Source: Henriciella litoralis
GTDB taxonomy: Bacteria; Pseudomonadota; Alphaproteobacteria; Caulobacterales; Hyphomonadaceae
Assembly: GCF_002088935.1 (NCBI RefSeq)
Contig: NZ_NCSS01000006.1
Location: forward strand, 2,636,407-2,700,406
DNA length: 64,000 nucleotides
Reading direction: 5' to 3'
In this document: in pieces, positions 1 through 8,749 of the stretch
Position numbering within the stretch: position 1 is the stretch's first letter
How the letters are laid out: the number at the start of each line of letters is the position of its first letter
Made by a program: the position numbers and the translations under genes
Notes under the pieces: model-generated
Told to the model about the DNA's origin: nothing
Database searches by the model: none
Seen by the model: the letters and a program-made list of their open reading frames with translations, nothing else

Positions 1-237
1 ACCGTGAGCATCCATGAGCTTGCGGGCAACGCGTGTGTCTTCGGCGAGAACCTCGTCGACAGAAGACAATGTGTCGAGCGCGCGAAGGGTAATATCGCGG
101 AGATTGCCGATCGGCGTTGAGACAATGTGCAAACCTGGCGTCAGGCGTGGCTTGTCATGTTGCGCGCGGCCAGACCCGGCACTAGTCTCGCCTGTGAGGC
201 GACTCTCCGCCGGTTTGGAAGGATTCTTTGATGACAT
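1..237 (-). CDS. rsmI: 16S rRNA 2'-O-methyltransferase RsmI (N-terminal part, runs off the left edge)
   Basis: The reverse strand encodes the start of the SAM-dependent enzyme that 2'-O-methylates C1402 of 16S rRNA. The read-through contains [20 protein letters not shown] followed by [10 protein letters not shown], the RsmI/YraL signature in the tetrapyrrole-methylase fold. Only about 79 codons are inside the window; the rest lies to the left. The only in-frame ATG is at 237, which gives a tail of about 35 residues before the conserved [11 protein letters not shown] block, longer than I expect. A TTG just before that block (near 133) is an alternative start. The divergent LpoA-like gene begins at 231, the usual rsmI neighbour in proteobacteria. 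The family call is firm; the start is uncertain. Confidence 0.85.
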   Translation of the reverse strand, partial: MSSKNPSKPAESRLTGETSAGSGRAQHDKPRLTPGLHIVSTPIGNLRDITLRALDTLSSVDEVLAEDTRVARKLMDAHG

Positions 238-1547
238 TTCTGGCACAATCGCGCTTTGCGGGCCTCGCGCCAAGTCTTGTTTTCGCAGCATTCCTCGCCA
301 TGGCCGGCTGCGCAACAGGCGGAAATCAACCGCCGGCGCCGATTTCGACCGGAAACACGCGGGTTGATCCGCGCCCACAGCCCCCGACCCCGGACGAATC
401 CGATGAATTGTCCAGCCTGCATGATGGCACGGACCTGACGGATTTCGGAAATCTGGAGCCTGAGAAGCCGGGTGTCTTTACCCCGGAATTCATGACGCCA
501 GGCAAGGTTGTGCGTGCAGCCGTGCTGTTGCCATTCTCCCACCCTAATTCAGGTGTGCGCGCCGAAGCCGAAGGCATGCTGGCCGGGATTGAAATGGCGC
601 TGTTTGACCATGGCGGCGACAACTTCCTCCTTTTGCCGAAGGATACGTCCGGGTCGCAAAGCACGACCTTGGAGGTTGCCGAAGAGGCACGCGAAGAAGG
701 CGCAAATATTTTCCTTGGTCCATTGTTCGGGGCGAATATCAGCGCTTTGAACAAGGCCGGACTGGGCGCAGACACGCAGATTATCGGATTTTCAAACGAC
801 CGTGATGTGGCAGGCGGCAATACCTGGCTGGCCTCCATCACGCCTGAGGAGGAAGTGGCTGCACTGGTGAACTATGCAATGTCGAAAGGCTATCGACAGT
901 TTGCGTTCTTCGGGCCGCAGAGCGCGCTTGGCACAAGGATCGAGACGGCGCTGCGCTATGAAGCCAACAAGGCCGGGGCGCGCGTCGCCGCGTCTGGCTT
1001 CTATCCGACCAGCACAACCTCTCCCAACTCCGAAGCGACCTATGTCGCAAAGGCGATCAATTCAGCCCAGCAGACCGGTGGTCCTGTGGCCGTGCTCATC
1101 CCGGAGCGTGGGACGCAGCTGCGCCGCGTCGCCCCGCTGCTTGCCTATTACGGCATGAGCCGCAGCGCGAAGATGATGGGCCTGTCGGACTGGGATGATG
1201 ATAGCGTCTTCCGTGAACCCTCGCTGCGCGGCAGCTGGTTCGTGGCGCCGCCGAAATCAGACCTGAATTCCTTTGCGACGCGTTACAATCGCATCTATGG
1301 ACGCGCCCCAAGCTCGCTCGCCGCTGAGGCCTACGACGCGGCGGCGCTGGCGATCCAGCTGGCGGCAGACGGCAAGATCGAGCGCGAGGAATTGATGGCG
1401 CCTGATGGGTTTTACGGGATGAACGGGCTTTTCCGCTTCACGCCGGACGGCACCACGCAGCGCCGACTGTCGATCTACGAAATCTCGCCATCAGGCGCGA
1501 GCGAGATCAAAGCGGCTGAAGATTCTTTTGACCCCGGCATCGGCTAA
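231..1547 (+). CDS. LpoA-like penicillin-binding protein activator (LppC family lipoprotein)
   Basis: A 438-residue predicted lipoprotein: a hydrophobic leader ends in a lipobox (LAMAGC, Cys about residue 27), then a Pro-rich linker to about residue 90. The rest resembles a periplasmic-binding-protein fold ([13 protein letters not shown]..., [30 protein letters not shown]). This is the LppC/LpoA family. Enterobacterial LpoA is an outer-membrane lipoprotein that activates PBP1a; alphaproteobacterial members have only the C-terminal domain, as here. The neighbour rsmI is the classic context. ATG 231 has GGAAGGA upstream at a normal distance and is preferred over the TTG just before it. Its stop overlaps the stop of the convergent YkvA-type gene. 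Direct activation of a PBP is inferred from family membership. Confidence 0.85.
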   Translation: MTFLAQSRFAGLAPSLVFAAFLAMAGCATGGNQPPAPISTGNTRVDPRPQPPTPDESDELSSLHDGTDLTDFGNLEPEKPGVFTPEFMTPGKVVRAAVLLPFSHPNSGVRAEAEGMLAGIEMALFDHGGDNFLLLPKDTSGSQSTTLEVAEEAREEGANIFLGPLFGANISALNKAGLGADTQIIGFSNDRDVAGGNTWLASITPEEEVAALVNYAMSKGYRQFAFFGPQSALGTRIETALRYEANKAGARVAASGFYPTSTTSPNSEATYVAKAINSAQQTGGPVAVLIPERGTQLRRVAPLLAYYGMSRSAKMMGLSDWDDDSVFREPSLRGSWFVAPPKSDLNSFATRYNRIYGRAPSSLAAEAYDAAALAIQLAADGKIEREELMAPDGFYGMNGLFRFTPDGTTQRRLSIYEISPSGASEIKAAEDSFDPGIG

Positions 1548-1960
1548 GCCGACGGCGTGACGTCCTCAGCTGGTGGTTCCGGCAAGCGCAGCAGCTTGCG
1601 GGCCGCGAGGCGATGGCGCTCACGCACCTCATTGCCGACGATGGAGAGGGCCGCCATCAGGACAGTTGCATCATCTGTAAAGCCAAAGCCGACGATAAAG
1701 TCTGGCAGGGCATCGGTTGGCACAACGAAATAGCCGAGCGCGGCAAAGAGGACCGCTTTGGTCTTCTTTGGGGTCGCAGGATCGATGGCCGCGTAGTAGG
1801 CGGCTGCCAGATCATCGGCGAAAGGGATACGCCCGGCCACGCGCAGCAGCTTTGGCAAAAAGCCGCGTTCGGTCCGCTTTCGATCCTCGTTCAGCGCGAG
1901 CGGGAGGCTCCGTGGCCCATCTTCACCATTTTCGATGATAATTTCCGTTGGGTTACGCAT
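1544..1960 (-). CDS. YkvA/DUF1232 family protein
   Basis: A 138-residue protein with the DUF1232 (YkvA) core at about residues 45-110: YYAAIDPATPKKTKAVLFAALGYFV..PTDALPDFIVGFGFTDDA. The pattern of a hydrophobic helix, 'P.D..PD', 'G..DD' and a second hydrophobic helix is typical, and the protein is probably membrane-associated. No biochemical function is established for the family. The gene is convergent with the LpoA-like gene and the two stop codons overlap. An AAGGAG-like site precedes ATG 1960. Identification of the family is good; function is unknown. Confidence 0.8.
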   Translation of the reverse strand: MRNPTEIIIENGEDGPRSLPLALNEDRKRTERGFLPKLLRVAGRIPFADDLAAAYYAAIDPATPKKTKAVLFAALGYFVVPTDALPDFIVGFGFTDDATVLMAALSIVGNEVRERHRLAARKLLRLPEPPAEDVTPSA

Positions 1961-2029
1961 TGGCGGGTGTCTCCTTACCCTATAGATCGCATGTTTCTAT
2001 TGAATGTTCCAAGGGAGGTCCTCAGCGAC

Positions 2030-2809
2030 ATGAAACTCAGTTCCGATATCAGTGCCGTCATTACCGGCGGCGCATCCGGCCTCGGCGCCGCGACCGCAAG
2101 ACGACTTGCTGCTCAGGGCGTCAAGGTGGCCCTCTTCGATCTTAACGAAGAAAAAGGCGAAGCTTTGGCGAAAGAGCTGGGCGGCGTTTTCTGCAAGGTG
2201 AACGTGACGGACGAAGCATCGGTCGATGCCGGCTTTGAAAAGGCACGCGCCGCGATTGGCCAGGAACGTATCCTTGTGAACTGCGCCGGTACCGGCAATG
2301 CGATCAAGACCGCTTCACGTGACAAGAAGACCGGCGAGATCAGCCACTTCCCGATCGACAAGTTCAATCTGATCATCCAGATCAACCTCATCGGTACGTT
2401 CACCTGTATCGCGAAGTCTGCCGCCGGCATGATGACGCTGGAGCCGATTGACGGCGAGCGTGGCGCGATTGTGAACACCGCGTCTGTTGCCGCTGAAGAT
2501 GGCCAGATGGGCCAGGCCGCCTATTCCGCCTCCAAGGGCGGTGTTGTCGGCATGACCTTGCCAATCGCGCGTGACCTTGCGCGTGAGCAGATCCGCGTCA
2601 ACACGATCCTGCCAGGCATTTTCAACACGCCGCTGCTGCAGGGTGCACCTGATAATGTGAAGCAGGCACTGGCCGCTTCGGTGCCGAACCCGGCCCGTCT
2701 CGGTGAGCCGGCTGAGTATGCTTCGCTCGCCGAGCAGATGATCACCAATGGCTATTTCAACGGTGAAGACGTCCGCCTCGACGGCGCCATCCGGATGGCC
2801 CCGCGTTAA
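2030..2809 (+). CDS. SDR family 3-hydroxyacyl-CoA dehydrogenase-like oxidoreductase
   Basis: A 259-residue classical short-chain dehydrogenase. The NAD-binding motif TGGASGLG is at residues 12-19, NCAG at about 84-87, and the catalytic Ser152, Tyr165 and Lys169 are all present (YSASK). The closest family resemblance is type-2 3-hydroxyacyl-CoA dehydrogenase (HSD17B10-like): the insertion after NCAGTGNAIKT, the PLLQGAPDNVKQALAASVPNP..LGEPAEYA block and the C-terminal NGYFNGEDVRLDGAIRM. It would oxidise 3-hydroxyacyl-CoA in beta-oxidation or isoleucine breakdown; the substrate is inferred. The reading frame stays open upstream, but ATG 2030 has GGGAGG 11 bases before it and fits the family N-terminus. 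A strong terminator follows. Confidence 0.88.
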   Translation: MKLSSDISAVITGGASGLGAATARRLAAQGVKVALFDLNEEKGEALAKELGGVFCKVNVTDEASVDAGFEKARAAIGQERILVNCAGTGNAIKTASRDKKTGEISHFPIDKFNLIIQINLIGTFTCIAKSAAGMMTLEPIDGERGAIVNTASVAAEDGQMGQAAYSASKGGVVGMTLPIARDLAREQIRVNTILPGIFNTPLLQGAPDNVKQALAASVPNPARLGEPAEYASLAEQMITNGYFNGEDVRLDGAIRMAPR

Positions 2810-2831
2810 GCGAGACGCAAGTTCAAAGATT

Positions 2832-2870
2832 AAAGCCCGCCTCGGACGATCCGGGGCGGGCTTTTTCTTT
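2832..2870 (+). terminator. Rho-independent terminator after the SDR gene
   Basis: Arms AAAGCCCGCC and GGCGGGCTTT flank a short loop, followed by TTTTTCTTTT. The hairpin sits between the SDR gene and the convergent DUF4199 gene. The reverse strand has only a weak T-rich tail, so termination is mainly for the plus strand. Confidence 0.85.
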
Positions 2871-2882
2871 TATTGGCGCCGA

Positions 2883-3431
2883 TCAACCCGTCGGGCGGTG
2901 AGCCAGAAAGTTGCTGTTGCGCAGGAGCGCGGCTGAGACCAGCGAGACCAGTACACCGACCGGGAGCAGCTCCAGCATGGTGATCGGGAAGCGGTAGACG
3001 GGGTCATTATACATGTCGGCAAATCCGCGCTTATTCTCGATGAAGGCGGCAAGCTCATCCCCGCTCATGCCACTTTCGCGGGCCGACTGGATCGCAGCCT
3101 CTGTATAGGGACCGATAAAGTCCAGCCCGGTGGTCGCGAGCGTCAGCTCCCAGCCGAGCGCATAGATGATGGAAGCGACAAGGCTGATTGCGAGGCCCAT
3201 GCCGAAGGCGGGAAGGAATTTGATCACTCCGCCCTGTGCGACGTCGCGTTGCCGCTTCACGGCAACGAAGATCAGGCTGAGCGCGAGCAGCATGGAGGCA
3301 TAGCCATAGATAGCCGCATTACCATGATCGCCCTCGAAGACGTTATCGCCTGCGCCCGATATCGAGATGAAGAGAAAGCCGCCTGTTATGAGGCCCGCGG
3401 CGAGACCGGCGAGTAGAATTCGTTTCAGCAT
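2883..3431 (-). CDS. DUF4199 family membrane protein
   Basis: A 182-residue integral membrane protein with four predicted helices, at about residues 4-24, 43-60, 72-92 and 150-172. YGYASMLLALSLIFVAVKRQRD, followed by a GGVI..F..AFGMGLAISLVASIIYALGWE segment and the FADMYNDP..RFPITMLE..PVG.L end, matches DUF4199. No function is established. ATG 3431 is chosen because AAGGGG lies just upstream and the leader begins there; the open frame extends further without a ribosome site. It lies 106 bp downstream of the LuxR-type gene on the same strand and probably forms a two-gene unit with it. Confidence 0.78.
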   Translation of the reverse strand: MLKRILLAGLAAGLITGGFLFISISGAGDNVFEGDHGNAAIYGYASMLLALSLIFVAVKRQRDVAQGGVIKFLPAFGMGLAISLVASIIYALGWELTLATTGLDFIGPYTEAAIQSARESGMSGDELAAFIENKRGFADMYNDPVYRFPITMLELLPVGVLVSLVSAALLRNSNFLAHRPTG

Positions 3432-3537
3432 TGAGATGCCCCTTTTCCATGTTCGATGATGGAAACTGGGCAGATCACGTCCTGCCTGCCTATCGCCCGA
3501 AAGGGTGATTTTCGCGAAATCATCCTTTCTACGAGGC

Positions 3538-3993
3538 TCATAGGACAAGGCCGAGGGCGCGAGCCTTCGAGATGGCCTGGGTTCGCCGGTCGGCCTCGAG
3601 CTTCTCCAGAAGCCGCGCGACGTGGGTCTTCACCGTATTGGGGGAGACATTGAGCTTGCGGGCAATCTCCTTGTTGGAGAGGCCGGTCGCGAGAAGCTCC
3701 AGGACGTCCATCTCACGGGCGCTGATGCCAAGCGCGGCCTGAGCCTCAGGGTTGCCATCAGACCTGTCGGCGGCCGAAGGCCTGCGAAAGAGCAGTGCGC
3801 CGGCCCAGACGCCAACCGCGAGGAAAAGCGCGGCGAGCAGAGCTATTGAAAGCTCGCCCGGCCGGGAGCGGGCGAAGTTCTGGTATTCGATCCACTGGAT
3901 GATCAGGATGCCGACGGCCAGCACGCCCGCATAGAAAAGGATGGTTCGCCAGGAGAGGCCGGGCCTTGGAGGTATGCCGCGTTTCCGGCTCAT
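3538..3993 (-). CDS. Membrane-anchored LuxR-type (GerE) transcriptional regulator
   Basis: 151 residues. Two hydrophobic segments (about 17-36, TILFYAGVLAVGILIIQW, and 48-68, LSIALLAALFLAVGVWAGALLF) precede a C-terminal GerE/LuxR helix-turn-helix (about 85-150: ISAREMDVLELLATGLSNKEI, KLNVSPNTVKTHV). There is no receiver or autoinducer domain, so this looks like a membrane-tethered DNA-binding protein. The DUF4199 membrane protein follows on the same strand. Pairing of such regulators with DUF4199 proteins suggests that the membrane partner senses or controls release of the regulator, but that is inference. Target genes are unknown. Confidence 0.82.
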   Translation of the reverse strand: MSRKRGIPPRPGLSWRTILFYAGVLAVGILIIQWIEYQNFARSRPGELSIALLAALFLAVGVWAGALLFRRPSAADRSDGNPEAQAALGISAREMDVLELLATGLSNKEIARKLNVSPNTVKTHVARLLEKLEADRRTQAISKARALGLVL

Positions 3994-4025
3994 GCCTCAT
4001 TTCCTGCCTGTTCTGCCTGCGGCAT

Positions 4026-4057
4026 GAAAAAGCCTCCCCTGCTCAAGAGGGGAGGCT
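4026..4057 (-). terminator. Terminator after the CC0125/CC1285-type lipoprotein gene
   Basis: Arms AGCCTCCCCT (4031-4040) and AGGGGAGGCT enclose a short loop. Read on the minus strand, the hairpin ends in TTTTT, directly after the lipoprotein stop codon at 4098. Confidence 0.85.
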
Positions 4058-4097
4058 ATCATAGAAATCCGAAAGCGGAATGGCTCGGCGCGGCGGC

Positions 4098-4664
4098 CTA
4101 GCTTGTTGGCAGGACAATCTGCCCTGCAAGGTTCATCAATACCTCATCCGCGTTGAAATAAGCCGGATCATTTGGTTTTGGGCCTTTGCCCATGATGATC
4201 TCTGCAGAGGCTTCGAAACGGTTGACTTCCCGGTACTGGCTTGGGCCGCCCCAGAACGGGTCGGAATAGCCAAACCGCTGCCAGTGGTACGGGTAGCCGA
4301 TCGGACGACCGCGCGGGCCGTAAAAGCGGTAGCGCGGGCTGAAATAGCTGTAATAGGGATCGTACGTCCCGCCGACGGGCACAAAGTTGGTATCTTCGTC
4401 AGTTGTGCGGCGAACCACGCGGAAGTGATCATAGCCGTTTTGTACGGTCAGTTCGGCCGCACGGTAGAGCATGTAGGTTTCGACCGTCTGGCGATCTGTC
4501 AGGCTGTTGCCCGAAAAGTTCACGACAAACCGGTTCTGCTCGATCTGCTGGTTGGAATAGCCACGATTGGATGGCGTTGCCGCCTGATACGGCGTGGCAG
4601 TCGCACACGCCCCGACAAGCGCAAGCGCGGCGAGGGCGGGAACAAGCTTTTTGTTCGTCTTCAT
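4098..4664 (-). CDS. CC0125/CC1285-family lipoprotein
   Basis: A 188-residue predicted lipoprotein. The leader MKTNKKLVPALAALALVGAC has its lipobox Cys at residue 20. The mature part contains YSNQQIEQNRFVVNFSGNSLTDR, YMLYRAAELTVQNGYDHFRVV and a Tyr/Pro-rich stretch (YDPYYSYFSPRYRFYGPRG). The block 'N.F.V.F.GNS.T....E.Y.LYRAAE.T...GYD.F' matches alphaproteobacterial lipoproteins named after CC0125/CC1285 of Caulobacter, whose role is unknown. ATG 4664 is chosen over the GTG at 4673 because AAGGGTGA lies at the right distance from the ATG. It is flanked by its own terminator. Confidence 0.75.
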   Translation of the reverse strand: MKTNKKLVPALAALALVGACATATPYQAATPSNRGYSNQQIEQNRFVVNFSGNSLTDRQTVETYMLYRAAELTVQNGYDHFRVVRRTTDEDTNFVPVGGTYDPYYSYFSPRYRFYGPRGRPIGYPYHWQRFGYSDPFWGGPSQYREVNRFEASAEIIMGKGPKPNDPAYFNADEVLMNLAGQIVLPTS

Positions 4665-4803
4665 AAAGTTCACCCTTGGTTTAATCTGCTCATTATATCG
4701 GTATCAGATGAACGTCTGACAACGATGGCCTGCTCACGCTGCCATTAAACTGCTGCAATCATTGCAGGTTCATCGCGTTTGAAGTGCCTGTTTGAGCGTG
4801 ACC

Positions 4804-4850
4804 TCAAGAAAAAAGAAGGGCGGTGAACCCGAAAGTCCACCGCCCTTCTG
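4804..4850 (-). terminator. Terminator after the aldehyde dehydrogenase gene
   Basis: Perfect arms AGAAGGGCGGTG and CACCGCCCTTCT (4814-4849). On the minus strand the stem runs into a seven-T tract. It lies just after the aldehyde dehydrogenase stop codon. Confidence 0.88.
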
Positions 4851-4872
4851 GAATTGGAATTTGTGTCGGTCG

Positions 4873-6306
4873 TTACGCGTTTGCGTCGCCGAAGACGGCT
4901 TTCACTTCGAGGAATTCCTCAAAGCCGAAGTCGCCCCACTCGCGGCCGATACCCGACTGCTTGTAGCCGCCAAATGGCGCTGTGAAGTCAGGGCCTGCGC
5001 CATTGACGTGCACATTGCCTGCGCGGATCTGGTTGGCGACCTCGCGGGCGTGACCGGCATCGCCGGACTGCACGTAGGAGGACAGGCCATAGACCGTGTC
5101 ATTTGCGATGCGGATGGCATCTTCTTCGGTGTCGTATGGCAGGATGCAAAGCACAGGGCCGAAGATTTCCTCGCGGGCGATCGTCATGTCATTGGTGACA
5201 TTGGCGAACACGGTTGGCTTGGTGAAGTAGCCCTTGTTGAAGCCTTCTGGACGGCCTGTGCCGCCAGCGACGAGGGTTGCGCCCTCATCGATACCCTTCT
5301 GGATAAGGTCCTGGACCTTGTTCCACTGATTGCCGTTGGAGATCGGGCCCATGGCGCCTTTCGGGGCGTCTGAACCGGCGCCGACCTTGACGGATTCGGC
5401 GGTCGCCTTGGCAATCGCAATCGCTTCTTCCTGCTGGTCGCGCTGGACGAGCATGCGGGAAGGCGCGTTACAGGACTGGCCGGTATTGGTCATCATCTGC
5501 ATGACGCCGCCGCCGACTGCCTTTTTCAGGTCTGCATCCGGCAGGACGATGTTTGGGGACTTGCCGCCAAGCTCGAGCGCGACGCGCTTGACCGTCGGGG
5601 CTGCTGCCTGGCTGACGAGAACGCCTGCGCGGGTCGAGCCGGTGAAGCTCATCATGTCGATGCCTGGGTGGCCTGACATGTAGGCGCCGACACCCGGGCC
5701 GTCACCATTGACGAGGTTGAAGACGCCAGGTGGGACACCTGCATCATGCATGATCTCGGCGACGATCATCGCGTCGAGCGGTGCGATTTCGGATGGCTTG
5801 AGAACCATGGTGCAACCGGCGGCAATGGCTGGGGCCACTTTACAGGCGATCTGGTTTTGCGGCCAGTTCCATGGGGTGATGAAACCGCAGACGCCGATCG
5901 GCTCCTTACGGATGCGCGTGTCGCCGCGCTGCTCTTCAAACTTGTACTCGCGAAGGATTTTCGCGGCGGTCATGTAGTGACCCATGCCAGCCGGGACTTG
6001 TGCCGCATTGGCAAGCCACATTGGGGCGCCCATCTCGTCGGAAATGGCTTTGGCCATATCGCTTGCACGGGCCTGAATGCCAGCGGCGATCTTCTCAAGC
6101 AGCTCGGCGCGGTATTCGACCGATGTCTGCGAGAAAGAGGCAAACGCGTCCTGCGCGGCCTTTACGGCCTTGTCCACGTCGGCATGGGAGCCGAGCGAAA
6201 TGCGTGCAAACGGCTCTTCTGTGGCCGGGTTCTCAACCTCGAGCGTGCGTGGCTCGACCGGGTCAACCCACTCGCCATTGATATAAAATTTGAGATAGTC
6301 CTGCAT
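4873..6306 (-). CDS. NAD(P)-dependent aldehyde dehydrogenase family protein
   Basis: 477 residues, full length for the family. It oxidises an aldehyde to the carboxylic acid. Visible catalytic elements are Asn147 in FITPWNWPQN, Lys170 in LKPSEIAPL, the FTGSTRAG turn near 221, Glu245 in ELGGKSPN and the nucleophile Cys279 in NTGQSCNAP; C-terminal EEIFGPV and PFGGYKQSGIGRE are also present. The substrate cannot be told from sequence. ATG 6306 is preferred to the ATG 18 bases upstream because GGAGG lies five bases before it. The gene appears monocistronic, with its own terminator, and no neighbouring gene suggests a specific pathway. Confidence 0.9.
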   Translation of the reverse strand: MQDYLKFYINGEWVDPVEPRTLEVENPATEEPFARISLGSHADVDKAVKAAQDAFASFSQTSVEYRAELLEKIAAGIQARASDMAKAISDEMGAPMWLANAAQVPAGMGHYMTAAKILREYKFEEQRGDTRIRKEPIGVCGFITPWNWPQNQIACKVAPAIAAGCTMVLKPSEIAPLDAMIVAEIMHDAGVPPGVFNLVNGDGPGVGAYMSGHPGIDMMSFTGSTRAGVLVSQAAAPTVKRVALELGGKSPNIVLPDADLKKAVGGGVMQMMTNTGQSCNAPSRMLVQRDQQEEAIAIAKATAESVKVGAGSDAPKGAMGPISNGNQWNKVQDLIQKGIDEGATLVAGGTGRPEGFNKGYFTKPTVFANVTNDMTIAREEIFGPVLCILPYDTEEDAIRIANDTVYGLSSYVQSGDAGHAREVANQIRAGNVHVNGAGPDFTAPFGGYKQSGIGREWGDFGFEEFLEVKAVFGDANA

Positions 6307-6411
6307 GTCGTCCTCCGTATGCACTGTCTTGTCTGCTGTTATCTAGGAGGCTGGGGCGGCAAATGAAAGCTCTAACCCCCCGTCAGCCCTGAATGAAATT
6401 GCGTCCACGTG

Positions 6412-7557
6412 TTAGCCAGGCTGGCCTGCGCCTGTCAGGCCGCGGCGGGTTTGCAAATAGGTGGCAAAGCTCGCCAGCCAGTGACTGCCGGAATAGTGCT
6501 CGTCGGAAACGGCTGCGATGCCGGCCTCGCGGTGGATCTCTGCGGCGGCAAGCAGGCCGGCGCGACGCGGGTCATCTACTGGCAGGCCAGCGGCGATGCC
6601 TTCGAGTGCCCAGGCGCGTGAGAGGTTTACGCCGTCGAGGTGGACGAGCTTGCCATCGCGTGCATCGAGCACAATGCCGGGAGCAAGCCAGTCGGCGCTG
6701 CCATCTTCGGGTAGCCCCGGCAGAAAGGCGCTGAGCCAGACTGAAAAGGCGTCTGGTTCAAGGATGCGGCGCATCAGGTCTGCTTCCATCAGGCAGGGCG
6801 ACAGGAAGTCTTCGCCCGACGGCTCATAGCCGATGGGGCAATTGGTATCTTCAAGGTGAAAGGCGAGGGACTTCTCGGTCAGCGCCGCTTCGAGATCGGT
6901 ATTTCCGACGGTGCGGGCGTAATCCAGCATCAGGCCAAAGGCGAAGGCCGACTGGTTGTGTGTGCCGAGCCGGATTGGGTAGGAGAGCCTGGGCAGCCAG
7001 TCCATCGTGTTCGAAACGATCTCGTCTTCCAGCGGACGAAGCGACTCGCGCCATGCGGAAAGCTGCGCGTCATCGCTTTCTTCGAGTTCGGCGACGAGTT
7101 GCAGATACCAGGCGATGCCATAGGGGCGCTCAAACGCGGCGCGGTCCTCGCCCTGATAATAGGCGAGTTCTCCAGCGAGATTTTCTTCGGTGAAGCTTTG
7201 CGCCAATGCGGCGCGGATTTCATCACGGAGGGTGCTGTCCGGCGCGGTGGTCAGGATGCGGGTCAGCAGCCAGTGGCCATGGACCGAGGAGTGCCAGTCG
7301 AAACAGCCATAGAAGGCGGGGGTCAGCTCACGTGGGGTGCGGGCATCTTCGTCTGACTGCAGGACGTGACTGATCTTGTTGGGATATTCGCGGTGGACGC
7401 AGTCAAGCGCGAGACGGGCGAAGCGGTCTGTCAGGGAGAGGGCGGCTGTCGGGGCGTCGGTCTCGCTCACCGGCTCGGCCTGCTGTTCAGCATGCGCACT
7501 GGCTGGCAGGACGCAGAAGACTGCGACGCAGGCAGCCAGGAATTGGGTCTTGAGCAT
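6412..7557 (-). CDS. DUF2891 domain protein, exported
   Basis: 381 residues with a Sec signal peptide (MLKTQFLAACVAVFCVLPASAHA). The mature part matches DUF2891: RFARLALDCVHREYPNKISH near the start, PAFYGCFDWHSSVHGHWLLTR near 80-100, IRLGTHNQSAFAFGLMLDYAR near 200, and EHYSGSHWLASFATY at the end. The domain is predicted to be an alpha-helical toroid like some glycan-active enzymes; no activity is assigned. It is the last of three same-strand genes, 77 bp after the phytase, so it may act in the periplasm on the same nutrient. Function is unknown. Confidence 0.82.
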   Translation of the reverse strand: MLKTQFLAACVAVFCVLPASAHAEQQAEPVSETDAPTAALSLTDRFARLALDCVHREYPNKISHVLQSDEDARTPRELTPAFYGCFDWHSSVHGHWLLTRILTTAPDSTLRDEIRAALAQSFTEENLAGELAYYQGEDRAAFERPYGIAWYLQLVAELEESDDAQLSAWRESLRPLEDEIVSNTMDWLPRLSYPIRLGTHNQSAFAFGLMLDYARTVGNTDLEAALTEKSLAFHLEDTNCPIGYEPSGEDFLSPCLMEADLMRRILEPDAFSVWLSAFLPGLPEDGSADWLAPGIVLDARDGKLVHLDGVNLSRAWALEGIAAGLPVDDPRRAGLLAAAEIHREAGIAAVSDEHYSGSHWLASFATYLQTRRGLTGAGQPG

Positions 7558-7634
7558 GTCACGGGGCCTCGCCGATTGAACTGGTCCCGAGGCTAGAATG
7601 GTGCTGGAGCGAGGGCAAGGCGGCCTCGCCCTGG

Positions 7635-8669
7635 TTACGGCTCGAGGCCCAGCGCCGCTTCCACCGCGGCCCAGTCGATGACCTTGAAGTTCTGGTCGAT
7701 CTCCGAGACCGGGTTGGCATCGTCCTGCACGATCATCACGCCGCGCGGAAAGCCCGGAAGGGCGGCAGAGGAGACATCCAGGCCGTCGGTATGGCTGACG
7801 GCGTCAACGCTGCCGTCTTCGCTTTCGGTGATGGTGATGACGCCGCGCGGCGCGTGCGGCGCGGCGCGGTCATAGATGACATAGCGGTCGGCGGCCTGGG
7901 CGGAGGCGACAAGGTAACCCGACGTGCCTTCGCCGACCCAGAGCGACAGGCCTTCGACATCGGCGACGAGCCCATTTCCGGCAGCAATCGTGTCGACGAT
8001 TTCCGGCATGCTGTCAGGATCGCGCAGGTCGAGCCGCCAGATGCCGTGCTCTTCCTCGCCGACGAAGACGAGGCCAGCGGCATCATCGACGACGCAGCCT
8101 TCGAGTTGCTTCGGGCCGAACTGGCCGACCTGGACGGAGCGGCTAAGCTCAGCCGTCTCGCCGCGAAGCGTCCAGATCTGGATCAGGCCATCCTTGTAGG
8201 TCGGGATGACGATCGGATTGTCGTCGAGCGTTCCCATGCAGATGCCATAGGGCTCGTCCTTGCCGGTCGGCACATCGCGCAGGTGCGTGACGGTGCCGGT
8301 GTCCGGATCGATCGTGAAGAGGCTCGTTGCGTTGAATTCGTCATTCGAGGCAGCGGCGAGGTTGCCGCGCACATCGACATTGTTGAGGCGGCCGACATCG
8401 AGGAACTGGGTCTCCTTGCCGGAGAGATCGTAGACGTGCAGGCCCTCATCCTTGTTGGTGCCGAGGATCAGGCTTTTCGAAGCATCTTGCGGATTAATCC
8501 AGATCGCCGGATCGTCGGCGCGGTCACCCGTGCCGATCATGGGGTCGGTTTCGAAGCTGGCGGCGATGGGTGTGGCAACAATGCCGTCATCGACCCAGAC
8601 GTCATTGGTTTCGCAAGCGGTGAGGGCGAGCACGGAAGCGGCGGCAAGCGCCAGAGCGGAAAATCTCAT
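7635..8669 (-). CDS. Beta-propeller (3-)phytase lipoprotein
   Basis: 344 residues. The leader ends in a lipobox (LALTAC, Cys19), so the enzyme should be lipid-anchored at the cell surface or in the periplasm. The body matches beta-propeller phytases: TGDRADDPAIWINPQDASKS, ILGTNKDEGLHVYDLSG, LNNVDVR, DEPYGICMG, QLEGCVVDDAAGLVFVGEEEHGIW, ADVEGLSLW and FPRGVMIVQDD. These Ca-dependent enzymes release phosphate from phytate. AGGATATTCCCC before ATG 8669 is a good ribosome site. The gene follows a TonB receptor by 80 bp, consistent with import of phytate or its breakdown products. Confidence 0.9.
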   Translation of the reverse strand: MRFSALALAAASVLALTACETNDVWVDDGIVATPIAASFETDPMIGTGDRADDPAIWINPQDASKSLILGTNKDEGLHVYDLSGKETQFLDVGRLNNVDVRGNLAAASNDEFNATSLFTIDPDTGTVTHLRDVPTGKDEPYGICMGTLDDNPIVIPTYKDGLIQIWTLRGETAELSRSVQVGQFGPKQLEGCVVDDAAGLVFVGEEEHGIWRLDLRDPDSMPEIVDTIAAGNGLVADVEGLSLWVGEGTSGYLVASAQAADRYVIYDRAAPHAPRGVITITESEDGSVDAVSHTDGLDVSSAALPGFPRGVMIVQDDANPVSEIDQNFKVIDWAAVEAALGLEP

Positions 8670-8749
8670 TGGGGAATATCCTGTCGAAGGGTCATGCGGG
8701 CCGGATACGCTGATCGTACCGGCCCGCGCAATGGATGTTTTAGGCCTGC

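Noticed and set aside
1613..2029. N-terminal extension of the SDR gene by about 139 codons
   Set aside because: The extension is antisense to the YkvA-type gene and lacks any domain; the ATG at 2030 has a good ribosome site and the motif position fits.
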